From Symbiodinium natans (lineage: Eukaryota; Sar; Dinophyceae; Suessiales; Symbiodiniaceae): DNA of 64,000 bases. Made by a program: the position numbers and the translations under genes. A model generated the notes under the pieces. It had not been told where the DNA came from. It ran no database searches and saw only the letters and a list, made by a program, of their open reading frames with translations. How positions within the stretch are numbered: position 1 is the stretch's first letter; every line of letters starts with the position of its first letter. The stretch covers positions 227,501-291,500 of the forward strand of contig CAJNDS010002738.1 of the NCBI GenBank assembly GCA_905221605.1, written 5' to 3'. Below, one piece after another: positions 30,170 to 39,990 of this stretch.

Positions 30170-31098
30170 GAATCTACACGGACATCTCGCGCAGGTGTAC
30201 TGGGACCAAATGCGTCGCGAGACCTGGTCCGCGAACTTGCGCGACTGGCACGAGGTTGTGGTGAGCCGGGCCCAGTTGCGCGCTGCTGCGCCCCAAATGT
30301 CGTTGGCCACGCTCGATGAGGCCATCCGCAACATAGACATACCGGCCGACCAGAGAGGCTTCTTCAACAAGCCTTCGGACACAGCGGCCGCCAGAGGCTA
30401 CACGCGAAAGACGGTGGGTCCCTCTGCCCGCACGCGGGAAGAGCATGAAGCTGAGGGGGACACGTATGGGCGCCAAGGCAAGAAATCCAAGCACAATTGA
30501 CCGATGCTTTACTGCGCGCAGTGTTGTTTTGAACCTACTATTTGCTGCTGTTTTTTCTTCTCTTTGCTCCTCTCTCGTCCTTTGCCGCTCTTCTTCTGCA
30601 TTTATCCTGTCTTTGCAGAAGGCCCTGCTCCAGAACCTCCACGTCCTCTTGCCACTGGACCGCTGCAGCGTGGACGGCCGGGTGCCTGATGGCGTCAAGG
30701 CAACACCCTTGGAGCAGCCGGCCAGATCCAGCCAGCAGACTCGAGAAGGAATGATGAAGTTTGCCGAGCATCGCATGATCTCTCGACTTGCTGAACACAT
30801 CACTGCAGACTGCTGCGAACAGACGGGAGAAGTGCAGGCCTATGGTTTCTTGCCGGAGAAGCTGCTGCAGGTGGTCCATGCCCTTCTCGCCTGGCTTAAG
30901 GTCCGAGCCTGCCCTTTCGAGGACATCTCTCCGGCGGACAAGGACTTGCACTGGAGCATTGCCTTGCAGTGGCGAGGCTTTCAGATGTCCGCGTCCGAAA
31001 TGGAATCCGCGGCGGCCCAAGCAGTGAGCATCACGTTCCTGCACATGCGCTACTTGAGCGCCTACGTGCGTTTCACCAAAGCGCAGACGCACGCCTAG
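30170..31098 (+). CDS. Spliced gene, unknown function (two exons visible)
   Basis: Exon a runs to 30413 (ending RGYTRKT), where a GTGGGT donor follows in phase 0. The intron 30414-30616 has a long pyrimidine tract from 30540 and ends TTTGCAG. Exon b runs from 30617 (KALLQNLHVLLPLDR) in the same phase to TAG 31096-31098. The joined ~240 residues read as an ordinary soluble protein with amphipathic helices (for example EKLLQVVHALLAWLKVR). I recognise no family. It sits directly upstream of the RPA1-like copies on the same strand and may be part of the same mobile or captured cluster. Confidence 0.5.
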
Positions 31099-31099
31099 C

Positions 31100-31200
31100 G
31101 CGGCTGCGGAACCACATGGACGCCGTCTTGCGAAAGTGTGGGGCTGAGGCAGGGCCCGAAAGCGCGGCTGCAGAACCGCATGGACGCCGTCTTGCGAAAG
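31100..31200 (+). repeat. ~60-bp repeat (GGACGCCGTCTTGCGAAAGTGTGGGG)
   Basis: Two tandem copies near 31115 and 31178. Further copies are near 32053, 34850 (diverged) and 35887 (truncated). The unit marks the boundaries of the segmental copies in this island. Confidence 0.8.
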
Positions 31201-32020
31201 TGTGGGGATGCAGCCCGCGTGTCTGGGCCCCCTGCTGTCATTTTGCTTGACTCTGTAGACCTTTCTCGGCAAAATTCCGGAAAGCGCTCGCTGCCTGCAT
31301 TCTTGGTCTGCCACGCAGCCTTTTGTCAGTTGTCAGAAAGCCTTTGACGTCACTTCAGAACTGCAGCACCATGCATTGTCTTGTCTGTAGTGTTCCGACT
31401 GCTGCTGCAGCCTGGGCTCTTTTGGGCATTTCCCAGGAGCGTGTCCCTCCTTGCGGCACCAACGTCCTCCAGGCACTCTGACGACAGTGAGCCATGGCCA
31501 CAGCAGTCCAAGACTTGGGAAGGCACGCTGGACCGTTTGACTGCTCAGAACAGCAGTCACATGAAGGTTCTGCTACGCCACGTCTATTCTGAGACGAAAG
31601 AAATGTCAGGAGCGCGAGGACCCTGGTGCAAGATGGTCCTGCGCTTCGTGGACAAGGAAGTTAGGGGCGTCTACGCAGAGATTCGCGGCAGCCTCGAGTC
31701 CGTTCAGAAAGCTGCCGCGCCTTGGACGAAGGACGTTTTCTTTGCCGCCGACCTGAAGCTGGTGAAGCACAGATATTTCGCTGGTCACTTCCTGGACTTG
31801 TCTGAGAAGGGGTCCAAGGCCAAGGCGCACCCGGTGGCTCAAGGTCACCCCCAGGCGATGGAGATGCAGAAGGTCTTCCCCATTGCGCGGTCCGACTTTC
31901 AGGTGATGGAGCAACAGTGCCAGGGTCGAGAGCACGCCGACATCGTTGGCGTGGTCACGCAGTTGGACTTGCCACCAACCAGCAAGCCCAAGGCGAATCT
32001 CTGGCTGAAAGACTTACCCG
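31146..32020 (+). pseudogene. RPA1-like gene, truncated upstream copy
   Basis: First unit of an 875-bp tandem duplication (second unit from 32021). It contains the spacer and the N-terminal ~190 codons of the RPA1-like protein described at 32368. The protein match ends after NLWLKDL at about 32015, where the sequence jumps back into the spacer repeat, so the second OB fold is cut. Its ATG at 31494 is out of frame because two bases present in copy 2 (ATGCAGCCACAG) are missing (ATGGCCACAG). Identity to copy 2 is very high, including silent sites. A recent, broken duplicate. Confidence 0.8.
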
Positions 32021-32367
32021 GAGGCAGGGCCCGAAAGCGCGGCTGCAGAACCGCATGGACGCCGTCTTGCGAAAGTGTGGGGATGCAGCCTGCGTGTCTG
32101 GGCCACCTGCTGCAATTTTGCTTGACTCTGTAGACCTTTCTCGGCAAAATTCCGGAAAGCGCTCGCTGCCTGCATTCTTGGTCTGCCACGCAGCCTTTTG
32201 TCAGTTGTCAGAAAGCCTTGACGTCACTTCAGAACTGCAGCGCCATGCATTGTCTTGTCTGTAGTGTTCCGACTGCTGCTGCAGCCTGGGCTCTTGCGCA
32301 TTTCCCAGGAGCGTGTCCCTCCTTGCGGCGCTGCAACGACCTCCACGCACTCTGACGACAGTGAGCC

Positions 32368-33534
32368 ATGCAGCCACAGCAGTCCAAGACTTGGGAAGGC
32401 ACGCTGGACCGTTTGACTGCTCAGAACAGCAGTCACATGAAGGTTCTGCTACGCCACGTCTATTCTGAGACGAAAGAAATGTCAGGAGCGCGAGGACCCT
32501 GGTGCAAGATGGTCCTGCGCTTCGTGGACAAGGAAGCCAGGGGCGTCTACGCAGAGATTCGCGGCAGCCTCGAGTCCGTTCAGAAAGCTGCCGCGCCTTG
32601 GACGAAGGACGTTTTCTTTGCCGCCGACCTGAGGCTGGTGAAGCACAGATATTTCGCTGGTCACTTCCTGGACTTGTCTGAGAAGGGGTCCAAGGCCAAG
32701 GCGCACCCGGTGGCTCAAGGTCACCCCCAGGCGATGGAGATGCAGAAGGTCTTCCCCATTGCGCGGTCCGACTTTCAGGTGATGGAGCAACAGTGCCAGG
32801 GTCGAGAGCACGCCGACATCGTTGGCGTGGTCACGCAGTTGGACTTGCCACCAACCAGCAAGCCCAAGGCGAATCTCTGGCTGAAAGACTTATCCGGCAA
32901 GGAAATGCTGGTGAACGTGTGGGGCAGACGGCACGTGGATCTGCTGACGAATGTGCAACCAGGTCAGGTCATCCAACTTGACAATTGCGGCCTCATCAAG
33001 CGAGAAGACTCCTCCCTGGAAGGAACGGCTGAACATTTCCTTGACAATGACAAGCACGGCTTTTCTGCGCTGCACGTGGACCCACCTGGCTTGCGGGCAG
33101 ACAAGCTTCGCGAACTCGGCACAGACCAGGGCGACCGCATTTCCAAGCCGTGGTGCCCGTTTTTGACTGGCGGCGGCAGGTTGACTTCCCTTGTGTTGTC
33201 GCATGTGCCGCAACCATGAATGCCTTCGGCTCGGCAATGGAGCAAGGAGCTACACAGGACCGCAGAACCCAAAAAACCCCTGAACCCTGAACCCTAATAA
33301 ACCCTAAAGCCTGAAGCCTGAAGGTGTGATTTTATTTTTTGTTTGCTTCCTTAATCTTGCATCACAGCTTCGCTCGCAGAGGAAAAAGTCGAAGTGGCGA
33401 TGCGCAGCATTTGGCTGGTCAACGTGCTTGGAGATCCGGTCTACACCCCGTGTAGACACTGTCAGACCAAGATTGATGACGTCAGCGGCAAGTGGCTGCG
33501 CTGCTGGATTGCTCTCCGACCTTGCCCGCCGTGA
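32368..33534 (+). CDS. RPA1-like single-stranded DNA-binding protein (OB folds plus zinc ribbon)
   Basis: From ATG 32368 the protein shows a DBD-A-like region (WCKMVLRFVDKE...VFFAADLRLV) and then a clear DBD-B-like OB fold (FPIARSDFQVM, ADIVGVVTQLD, NLWLKDLSGKEMLVNVWG, VIQLDNCGL). A TGA is met at 33217. After a T-rich tract and TTGCATCACAG a second exon starts at 33368. It carries the RPA C-terminal zinc ribbon (LGDPVYTPCRHCQTKIDD...GKWLRC; CX2CX13C), with TGA at 33532. The exact donor of exon 1 is not resolved, and the fourth zinc ligand is not obvious. Replication factor A large subunits bind ssDNA in replication and repair; RPA-like genes are also known passengers of Helitron transposons. 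The Helitron-type frame immediately downstream favours that reading. Confidence 0.75.
33278..33325. repeat. Degenerate telomere-like CCCTRAA repeats
   Basis: CCCTGAACCCTGAACCCTAATAAACCC, then GCCTGAA units, inside the intron of the RPA1-like gene. Confidence 0.6.
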
Positions 33535-34762
33535 ATGAAGCTGTGTCCGGCCACCTGCTGCGCTCTTTCTCGGACGACCCTTCAGTACTTTCTGAAAGGT
33601 ACTGCTGCCGCTTGTGTGACTTCAACTGCCAGAACCTCACAGACCTTAAGGAGCACATTGTGAGCAGTCATTGCGTGCGTTCTCTGGATGTAGAGCGAGC
33701 TTTCGTGGAGTACCGCAAGAAAATCCTGGCAATGGTAGCGCACAGAGGTCCTGTGGCCCCTTGGCACATGCAATAGCCTTCTACGTGTCTTTTGCCTGTC
33801 ATGTCATGTGTACGTGTCTGACGCTTTGTCGTGCTTGAACGAGTCAGGTGCCTGAGATGAGCCGCCAGCGTACAATCGCAGCCAACTTCGATGAACAGCT
33901 GCGCTGCCCTCCTGGAATGCACGCTGGCCGAGCGGAAGGGGGTTGTGTGGTTTGCGCCCGTCGCTTCTGGGTTAACGAGCTGTACCCCATGGTCCTGTTT
34001 CAGCCACCGGACGCAGACATGTCTTCAATCGAGGTGCCCTCCGGTGCCGAGACAGTGTTGCCGAGTCAGCAGGCTCGTCTGTGCCGAGTGCTGGGCATCG
34101 ATCGGTACGCCGAGCGCTGGCCACAGATACCTCTTTCCGAACTTCAGGCATCCGCTGTCCAGCACCCTTACATGGAGGGACAGTATCTGTTGCTGCATCG
34201 ACGGCGCATGCCAGCATCACCCTCGGACCCTTGTACGGTTTGCCGAGAGTGTCGCAGCAGTTTGAAATGCTCCGTTCTCATGCTTCCAAGGCACGCGCTG
34301 GCTAACGATCTGTGGATCGGACGCTCTCTGCCCGAGCTGAGCAACCTGTCGCCTGGAACAAAGCGGTTACTGCCCCTTGTGCGGGTCTGCATGCAGGTGA
34401 CGGTCTTGCAGCCACTGTCGCTACCGCGCGATGAGAGGCAGAAGGGATACATCGGCAACACGATTTTCCTTCCACAGGCCGGCCCTGGAGCTATTCAGGC
34501 GACTTTGCCTCCCAAAGACCAGGACATGGCCGAGAACATATTGTTCGTTCTGGTCGGGCAGAAGAAACAGGAGCTGAGGTCCAGCAATGTCTTGCAAGCT
34601 CCCAGAGACGAGTACGTTGCAGCTGTGGAGAAACTTCGGACGACCTCGCCTTACTACCGTTCGGTTACGTTGCCAGCTGAGGGTGGCAAGGTTGGTGATG
34701 ACTGCAGAGTGTACTATGCCAAGAGCAAGAAGTACTCTTTGGAGTGGTTACGTAAACCCTGA
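33480..34762 (+). CDS. Helitron-type N-terminal protein (C2H2 finger plus DUF6570-like domain), truncated
   Basis: Exon 1 (open from 33480, no ATG) carries a C2H2 finger, CRLCDFNCQNLTDLKEHIVSSH (CX2CX12HX4H). It ends at 33734 before a GTAGCG donor, in phase 0. A 113-bp intron ends TCAG at 33847. Exon 2 starts GTGCCTGAGATG in phase and runs to TGA 34762. Its features match the domain that precedes the Rep in Helitron polyproteins (DUF6570 type): VVCARRFW; CTVCRECRSSL; PRHALANDLWIG; a long middle region with GNTIFLPQAG; and a tail YYRSVTLPAEGG. The HUH Rep motif and the helicase are not found downstream. At the end, TTACGTAAACC could be a donor to lost exons. It overlaps the RPA1-like second exon by 55 nt in another frame. 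Confidence 0.7.
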
Positions 34763-34846
34763 TGTGCGGCGACCCAAGGCTTTTGCTTGTGAAGTTGCGT
34801 TGAGGACGGCGAGCTGCCTCGCGTAGTCTAACCTCACTGCGCGCGG

Positions 34847-34880
34847 CCGAATGGACGCTGTCTTGCGAAAATTCGGCCGG
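34847..34880. repeat. Short hairpin within a diverged copy of the ~60-bp repeat
   Basis: CGGCCGAAT and ATTCGGCCG flank GGACGCTGTCTTGCGAAA. I looked for a Helitron CTRR end behind it and found none. Confidence 0.6.
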
Positions 34881-35026
34881 CGACAGAGGGACACCTCTGC
34901 CGTACACGGGCGCAATATTTGTACAGCTTCGGAACAGAGCTTCTGCTTTACAATGTTCGCGCAGAAGCGCAATGTTCCGCAGCATTCCTCGCAACAAGCT
35001 TGCCGCGTATCCCTCAGCCTCCTCGC

Positions 35027-35243
35027 TCCTAGCTTGTTCCCCAGCTTCAACTCTTCCAGACCTTCTCATACGGCTACCAAGCTAGCTCGGCCAAGGCTTC
35101 AGCTTCCTCTTGCGTCATCCTGATCCAGTAGAGGTCCTGTACTGGACCAAGATGACGCAAGAGGAAGATGAAGAGTTGGCCGAGCTGGCTTGGTAGCCGT
35201 ATGAGAAGTTCTGGAAGAGTTGAAGCTGGGGAACAAGCTAGGA
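35027..35243. repeat. Snap-back inverted duplication 1 (~103-bp arms, 11-nt loop)
   Basis: The left arm 35027-35129 and right arm 35141-35243 are near-complete reverse complements (for example TCCTAGCTTGTTCCCCAGC against GCTGGGGAACAAGCTAGGA). The loop is AGAGGTCCTGT. The right arm continues into a protein-like frame (LEELKLGNKLGGG...), so an exon and its mirror copy lie head to head. Confidence 0.95.
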
Positions 35244-35380
35244 GGTGGCGCTGCGCAGCAGCAAGAGCTGCGCGGCCTGCGCGAAGGTTTCGCCACTCAC
35301 GGCGTGGCTTGGCTGCGCGAGGAGCTTGCGAAGCAGACCGTGACGCAGTTGCGGGCGCTTGCTGGGGCTGCGGGTGTGCA
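35210..35380 (+). CDS. Exon-like frame with SAP-like tail (fragment)
   Basis: The plus frame (EVLEELKLGNKL, then LREGFATHGVAWLREELAKQTVTQLRALAGAAG) is helix-rich and ends like the first helix of a SAP-type DNA-binding motif. A donor GTGCAG follows GGT at 35373. Joining to the acceptor GCGTGCAG at 35590 would continue in phase with QRCEAGKRNKEELLHALLQCISEQE, which supplies the second SAP-like helix. The 'intron' between contains a stray piece of the RPA1-like gene. Family assignment is by pattern only. Confidence 0.35.
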
Positions 35381-35382
35381 GG

Positions 35383-35480
35383 GGGCGTCTACGCAGAGAT
35401 TCGCGGCAGCCTCGAGTCCGTTCAGAAAGCTGCCGCGCCTTGGACGAAGGACGTTTTCTTTGCCGCCGACCTGAAGATGG
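35383..35480 (+). pseudogene. Third, short fragment of the RPA1-like gene
   Basis: About 98 bp encode GVYAEIRGSLESVQKA and the following residues to FFAADLKM. They match copies 1 and 2 nearly exactly, inside what looks like an intron of the neighbouring frame. Confidence 0.85.
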
Positions 35481-35599
35481 TACTTCGTGCAACCTGAGCG
35501 ACATCTCCGACTGGCCTCTCGATGCTGTGGTGGTGCGGTCTTCGAAGCCTGGTCGACGTCAGCACCAACACTTCCGCGACGGGCGTGCAGCAGCGCTGT

Positions 35600-35758
35600 G
35601 AAGCTGGCAAGCGAAACAAAGAGGAGCTTCTTCACGCTCTGTTGCAGTGCATTTCCGAGCAGGAGGCGTTATGGGAAGCTTTCCCATGACGCCTCCTGCT
35701 CTGAAATGCACTGCAACAGAGCGTGAACAAGCTCCTCTTTGTTTCGATTGCCAGCTTC
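35600..35758. repeat. Snap-back inverted duplication 2 (~78-bp arms, no loop)
   Basis: The left arm (GAAGCTGGCAAGCGAAACAAA...) is followed, with almost no spacer (centre GGGAAGCTTTCCC, 35673-35685), by its reverse complement ending TTTGTTTCGATTGCCAGCTTC. Both arms encode the same exon on opposite strands (AGKRNKEELLHALL / AGNRNKEELVHALL), with a handful of substitutions. Confidence 0.95.
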
Positions 35759-35889
35759 ATCAGGCGCACTATTGCGCAAGTTGCATTGTATTGTGGATTT
35801 GCGAAAGTGTGGGGACGCAGCCCGCGGGGCAGGGCGAGTTTTGACGTCACAGCGGAGGCAGGGCCCGAAAGCGCGGCTGCAGAACCGCA

Positions 35890-36230
35890 TGGACGCCGTC
35901 CGGGCTATGTTTAGTATGGACACTGCGACGCACGCGCGTGTGAAAATGCAGCTAGGACCGCCCGGGACGATTGGCACCTTTGTCGACCGACTTGCAAGTG
36001 AAGCTGTTTTCTGCGCGCAGGTATTCCATGGCGACCAACATGCACGGCCCTTACTTAGACTCCACCTCTTTTGTCTGTTTTTGTGCTTGTGTGGTTTTTG
36101 CTGCTTTCCTTGCACCGGCGCAGGTGCGTGCCGCGACCGGCCGCTGGAGCTCGGCGTTGTCTTCAACGCCGATGAAAAGTCTACAGAGTTGACCACAAGT
36201 GCATGGCATTCAACTCCACACACTTGAATG
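35890..36230 (+). CDS. Possible exons, unknown
   Basis: The plus frame MFSMDTATHARVKMQLGPPG...FVDRLASEAVFCAQ ends at a GTATTC donor at 36021. A T-rich tract and GCACCGGCGCAG at 36123 could be the acceptor of a short next exon. A truncated copy of the ~60-bp repeat precedes it. No domain recognised. Confidence 0.3.
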
Positions 36231-36237
36231 CCATGCA
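36200..36237. repeat. Snap-back hairpin 3 (14-bp perfect arms)
   Basis: TGCATGGCATTCAA and TTGAATGCCATGCA around a 10-nt loop. The following sequence has several more AAGTGCAT copies (36243, 36301, 36331). Confidence 0.95.
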
Positions 36238-36399
36238 GTTCCAGTGCATACAAGTGCAGTGTACAAGTGACTATGCAACCATGTAAGGGCATACATTTCT
36301 CCAAGTGCATACAGTTCGATTACAAAGAGTCAAGTGCATGGAGTCAACGCACGGCAAATCGATGCTTTCGGGCCATCCCTCTTCTAGTTTTTGAAGTGG

Positions 36400-37600
36400 G
36401 CGCCCCTTTACCACATCAGCAGCACAGTGGGCCGGTCTATTGCGACAGAGTGAGACAAGGACAACTACTTTGAGAGTCAAACTGTACAAACCAGCGAGCG
36501 TAAAAGCAGTCGTGACTACAAAAAAGCAACCGCTAGCGCAGAGGCCCTTATTGCAGGACAACTTAACGCAAGGACAACTTAACGCAAGGCCAGCGAGGTG
36601 AGACCAATGAAAACAAAAACCTACCGGCGCCTATCACTCAGCAACCCGTCACCCATAGCAACGCTGCGCCACGTCTGGTACAGACATTAAGCGAAAGTAT
36701 GGGTAGGCCGTAAGGCAAGGAACCTCCGTCACCTAAACTGCCCAACGCGTCCGTAGGGACAGTCCCCACACAAGCGCCAGGGCCGTAGCAAAAGCCTAGC
36801 ACTCAGTACACCTTCTTGCAGTTAGGTTGACAATTAAGTGTGACTGCGCAGAGAGTTGAGACATGTTGAGACCAAAGACTTGTTTGCCACACAGTAGCAG
36901 CACAGCCCGGCAAAGTTTAGCAGGGGCACCGGCATGCTTGACCTGCAGGGTCCGTGTCACGCAAGTGACGCACTTTAAGGTCCAAGTGACTTAACTGCCC
37001 CGCGCAGCGGCCGGTTTTCCCTATCGTACACAGACCACAGAGGACGAAAGCCAGCAGCCTCACAGGCGCGCCAGGCAGTTGCGCAGCGAAACGTGTCCCA
37101 CGGAGCTGAAAAGGGCCAAGTAAAACCCACTATCCCGGAAACCTAGCCTTATGCAATTTGCAGGGACTGGTCAAGAGGGGGCCTTTTTGGCAGCCTGCAG
37201 CTTGCGGCTGCAGGGACTGCAAGCAGGCTTCTGGGCAGCCTGCAGCTTGGGTGCCGCAGAGCTTGCAAGTAGGCTTCCTTGCTACTGGGCCTGCGCTCAG
37301 CGTGCCTGTAGTCTCCAGGTCCTCAAGCGAACTGCAGGTACGTTGTTGCTGAGTGGCACACTTGCTCCCCAATGCCCTTACTGCCCCGCGCAGCGGCCGA
37401 TTTTTTAGAAAGCACACAGACCACAAAGCAAAGCCCACTATCCCTGAAACTTAGCCCAGAGCCGGCCAAGAAAAGAATTGCTAGGCAGTCTGCAGCGTCA
37501 AGGCTGCAGGGGCCTGCCAAGAGGCGGACTTTTCGGCATGCTGCAGCTGGGATGCTGCAGGGACTGCATGTAGGCTTCCTTGCAACTGGGCCTGCTCATG
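36400..37600. repeat. Duplicated non-coding block
   Basis: CTGCCCCGCGCAGCGGCCG with its AGACCACA follow-up occurs near 36997 and 37381. The GCTGCAGGGACTGC / GTAGGCTTCCTTGC segment occurs near 37215-37285 and 37550-37590. Two 16-bp copies of ACAACTTAACGCAAGG lie at 36561-36592. No gene seen. Confidence 0.6.
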
Positions 37601-37612
37601 GGTCCGAGGAAC

Positions 37613-37800
37613 TCATAGGTTTCAGGTTCACGATTTATTTCCGCGCTGTTGCCGGGTCCTGAAGGCCCATAGGCTTCCAGTTCGCGATTTCTCTCCCTGC
37701 TGCTCGCCGGTCGCAAAAGCCCACAGGCCTCGGTTTCGCGATGTCTCTCCCTGCGGCTCCCGGGTTCGGGGAGCCATTCAGGTTCGCGATTTCTGTCCCT
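37613..37800. repeat. ~54-bp tandem array, about 3.5 units
   Basis: Units begin CATAGGYTTCMGGTTCRCGATTT and contain TCYCTCCCTGC. The array abuts the telomere-like tract. Confidence 0.8.
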
Positions 37801-37891
37801 GGGTTTAGGGTTGAGGGTTTAGGGTTTAGGGTTTAGGGTTCAGGGTTTATAGGTTTTAGGGTTGAGGGTTTAGGGTTTAGGGTTTAAGGTT
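37801..37891. repeat. Interstitial telomeric repeat (TTTAGGG)n
   Basis: About twelve units of TTTAGGG with variants (TTGAGGG, TTCAGGG). TTTAGGG is the Arabidopsis-type telomere unit also reported in dinoflagellates. It lies inside the window, so it is interstitial. Confidence 0.9.
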
Positions 37892-38129
37892 CCCTCATGC
37901 CTACACCTGCCATGGCTCAACCTACACGCGGAGACACTTTTGCACGCAGGCAAACAAAAAAGTCCTGAAGTTTGCTACTACTATAGGGCTAGGCACCTAC
38001 AGCGTGTTACTGTACATGATATGTAAACGTGTTGCTCAAGACCTTCGGGAGCCTAACAGCAACAGGGAAAACAAGTGGCACAACTAACTACTGCAGAGGT
38101 AGACATGTACAAGAAGGCGTTTCAACAGT

Positions 38130-38235
38130 TTCCTTTTCATTTTAATAAGATTCCTATTAAAAAATGAATCCTATGAACCCCATTAAGTTTGATAGGAACG
38201 CTATTCACATGCATAGGATTTGTTTTAAATTCATA
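38130..38235. repeat. Relic of the AT-rich TTCCTATT satellite
   Basis: TTCATTTTAATAAGATTCCTATT and similar units match the family at 16040-17500. Confidence 0.6.
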
Positions 38236-38390
38236 GCATGCAATCCACAATCTCGAGCAAATTGTTCAGGTCACTTCTGCTGGAGTTTTTGTGGGAGTCC
38301 CTCCCCCCTTTAAAAGCCACCGCGCATGGCGGAACGTAGTATGTTTATTTGGAAACCATGCTGAAGCGTGGGCGCGTGGGGGGGGGGTAG

Positions 38391-38418
38391 CATATATATA
38401 TATATATATATATATATG
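38391..38418. repeat. (TA)n microsatellite
   Basis: About thirteen TA units preceded by a run of nine G. Confidence 0.97.
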
Positions 38419-38419
38419 T

Positions 38420-39770
38420 ATCGTTCCAAAAAACATAACATGCAACGCCTCGCAAACCGAAGCCGTGCAGCTTCGACCCAATAACCCCAACGTGAGCCCC
38501 GGCCTGAGTCAAAAACAGCGCAAATCACGTCTTGAATTTCGCTAATGACTATTGGATTGCTGTTCTATCTCCGCACATTGCATTCTGACCTTTTTTGCGT
38601 TCTCGGGCCCGGAGCTCGGGCCCTGGACCACTGTAAACACTGAGTATTGAAACATGCATATAACTTTCGAATGTTTTTGCGCTATTCACAGACCCGGCCT
38701 CGGAGCCCGAACCTTGGATCGGGCCCATCCAAATATGCGAAAACCGGCTTACGCGTCAAACTTGAAACATGTTCAGTTATGCCATCTTGTTTGGCTAGCT
38801 GCTATTCCCATCTCAGGCCCCTCTATTATATCAAGAAGAGAACAGGATAGAACAGGCCAGGTGCTACGAGGGAGGAAGGACTTGGCTGGTCCACGGCCGA
38901 GGTTATTCAGGCTTGTAGGGTTTTTTACACAGCGCTGCCTAGATATGCTCGCTAATTGCAGGCCGCAGGGTTGTGGCACAGTTCCCCAATGACCAAGGGG
39001 ACCCTTTGCTGGGGGACTGTTTTGGGACGCCCGATTTGGTGCTTCTGGTCCTTGCTGGGAGCCGGTCTTAGCCCTTTTGCTTAGTCTGTATTTCTCACAC
39101 CGACGCGCCAAAGACTGCTCGCTGATCTGCTGACGTAGAACACCGCCAAAAACATCAAGGAACGTCCACTTGAGTCGCATCACGAGCTAATGCAAGAAAG
39201 CGAAATACCCTTGAGGGCACCAATAGTTGTAAACGCTTGCGTGCGCCGCCTCGGCAGCCGGGCCAGTCCACGTGCCCAAGAAATTCGAAAAACCTTTCGG
39301 TCTGGCAGGGTCATGGGGATGTGTTCGGGAGGGCTTGCACTTTTGACTTCCACGGACACGTAGCATGCCACAAACTCCCATCAAACTTGACTGGACACTC
39401 TCGGCGGCTTGGTCATACACCCACACGCCAACTGGAAAATACGGGCAACGAGCGTTGAAGCAAGCTGTGGCGAACGCAAGTTTGGTCCAGCGCCTCGGAA
39501 AGCTCTCGAGCGCCAATGAGCAAGAGTTGTTGGGTCCGAACTTTTTAGTTGAGTTTCAGTGCGCGCAGCATTTCCGCGTATGACAACGCAAACACTCCGT
39601 CACATCTGAACAGACACGAAGCCCGGCCCCCAAAGATTACAAAATTGAAGCCTCCAAAACTGTTTAGTTTCCTTGCCGGTTCTCAAAATGGCCAAAAAAG
39701 CAGCCTGAAGTGGGAGATCTGCAAGGGGCGACAAGCTTCCAGGGCCATTTTTTGAGCCACATGGCCGAAA
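38420..39770. other. No gene recognised
   Basis: Short frames only on both strands. Confidence 0.4.
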
Positions 39771-39879
39771 CGTGGATTTTGACCCAATGTCGGCTTCAGC
39801 ACCGAATTGGAGCTTGAGTGACATTTTTGGCTTCACCCTGTGGAATGGCCGGAATTCAAGTCAGTCGAATTTCGGCTTC

Positions 39880-39990
39880 AGTACGTGCATGCCGAATTTA
39901 GGCTTCAATTTTCGGCTTCGAATTTACGCCAGGGGGGTCCGACAAGGGGACCCATTTCCCCACGTCTCTGTTCGTGTGTATTCGTAGCTG
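39880..39990 (+). pseudogene. LINE-type reverse transcriptase relic
   Basis: The plus frame contains ARGVRQGDPFPHVS, which fits the RT box GVRQGDPLSP of non-LTR retrotransposons. A stop follows 12 codons later, and no YADD box lies in any frame nearby. The upstream sequence is simple (repeated CGGCTTCA), so only a scrap remains. Confidence 0.5.

Noticed and set aside
34847-34890. Helitron 3' terminal hairpin with CTRR
   Set aside because: A hairpin is present but no CTRR follows at the expected distance, and no AT insertion site is visible.
35669-36310. 213-codon minus-strand gene
   Set aside because: It runs through the inverted exon copy and the unrelated region beyond; only the mirrored ~30 codons make sense.
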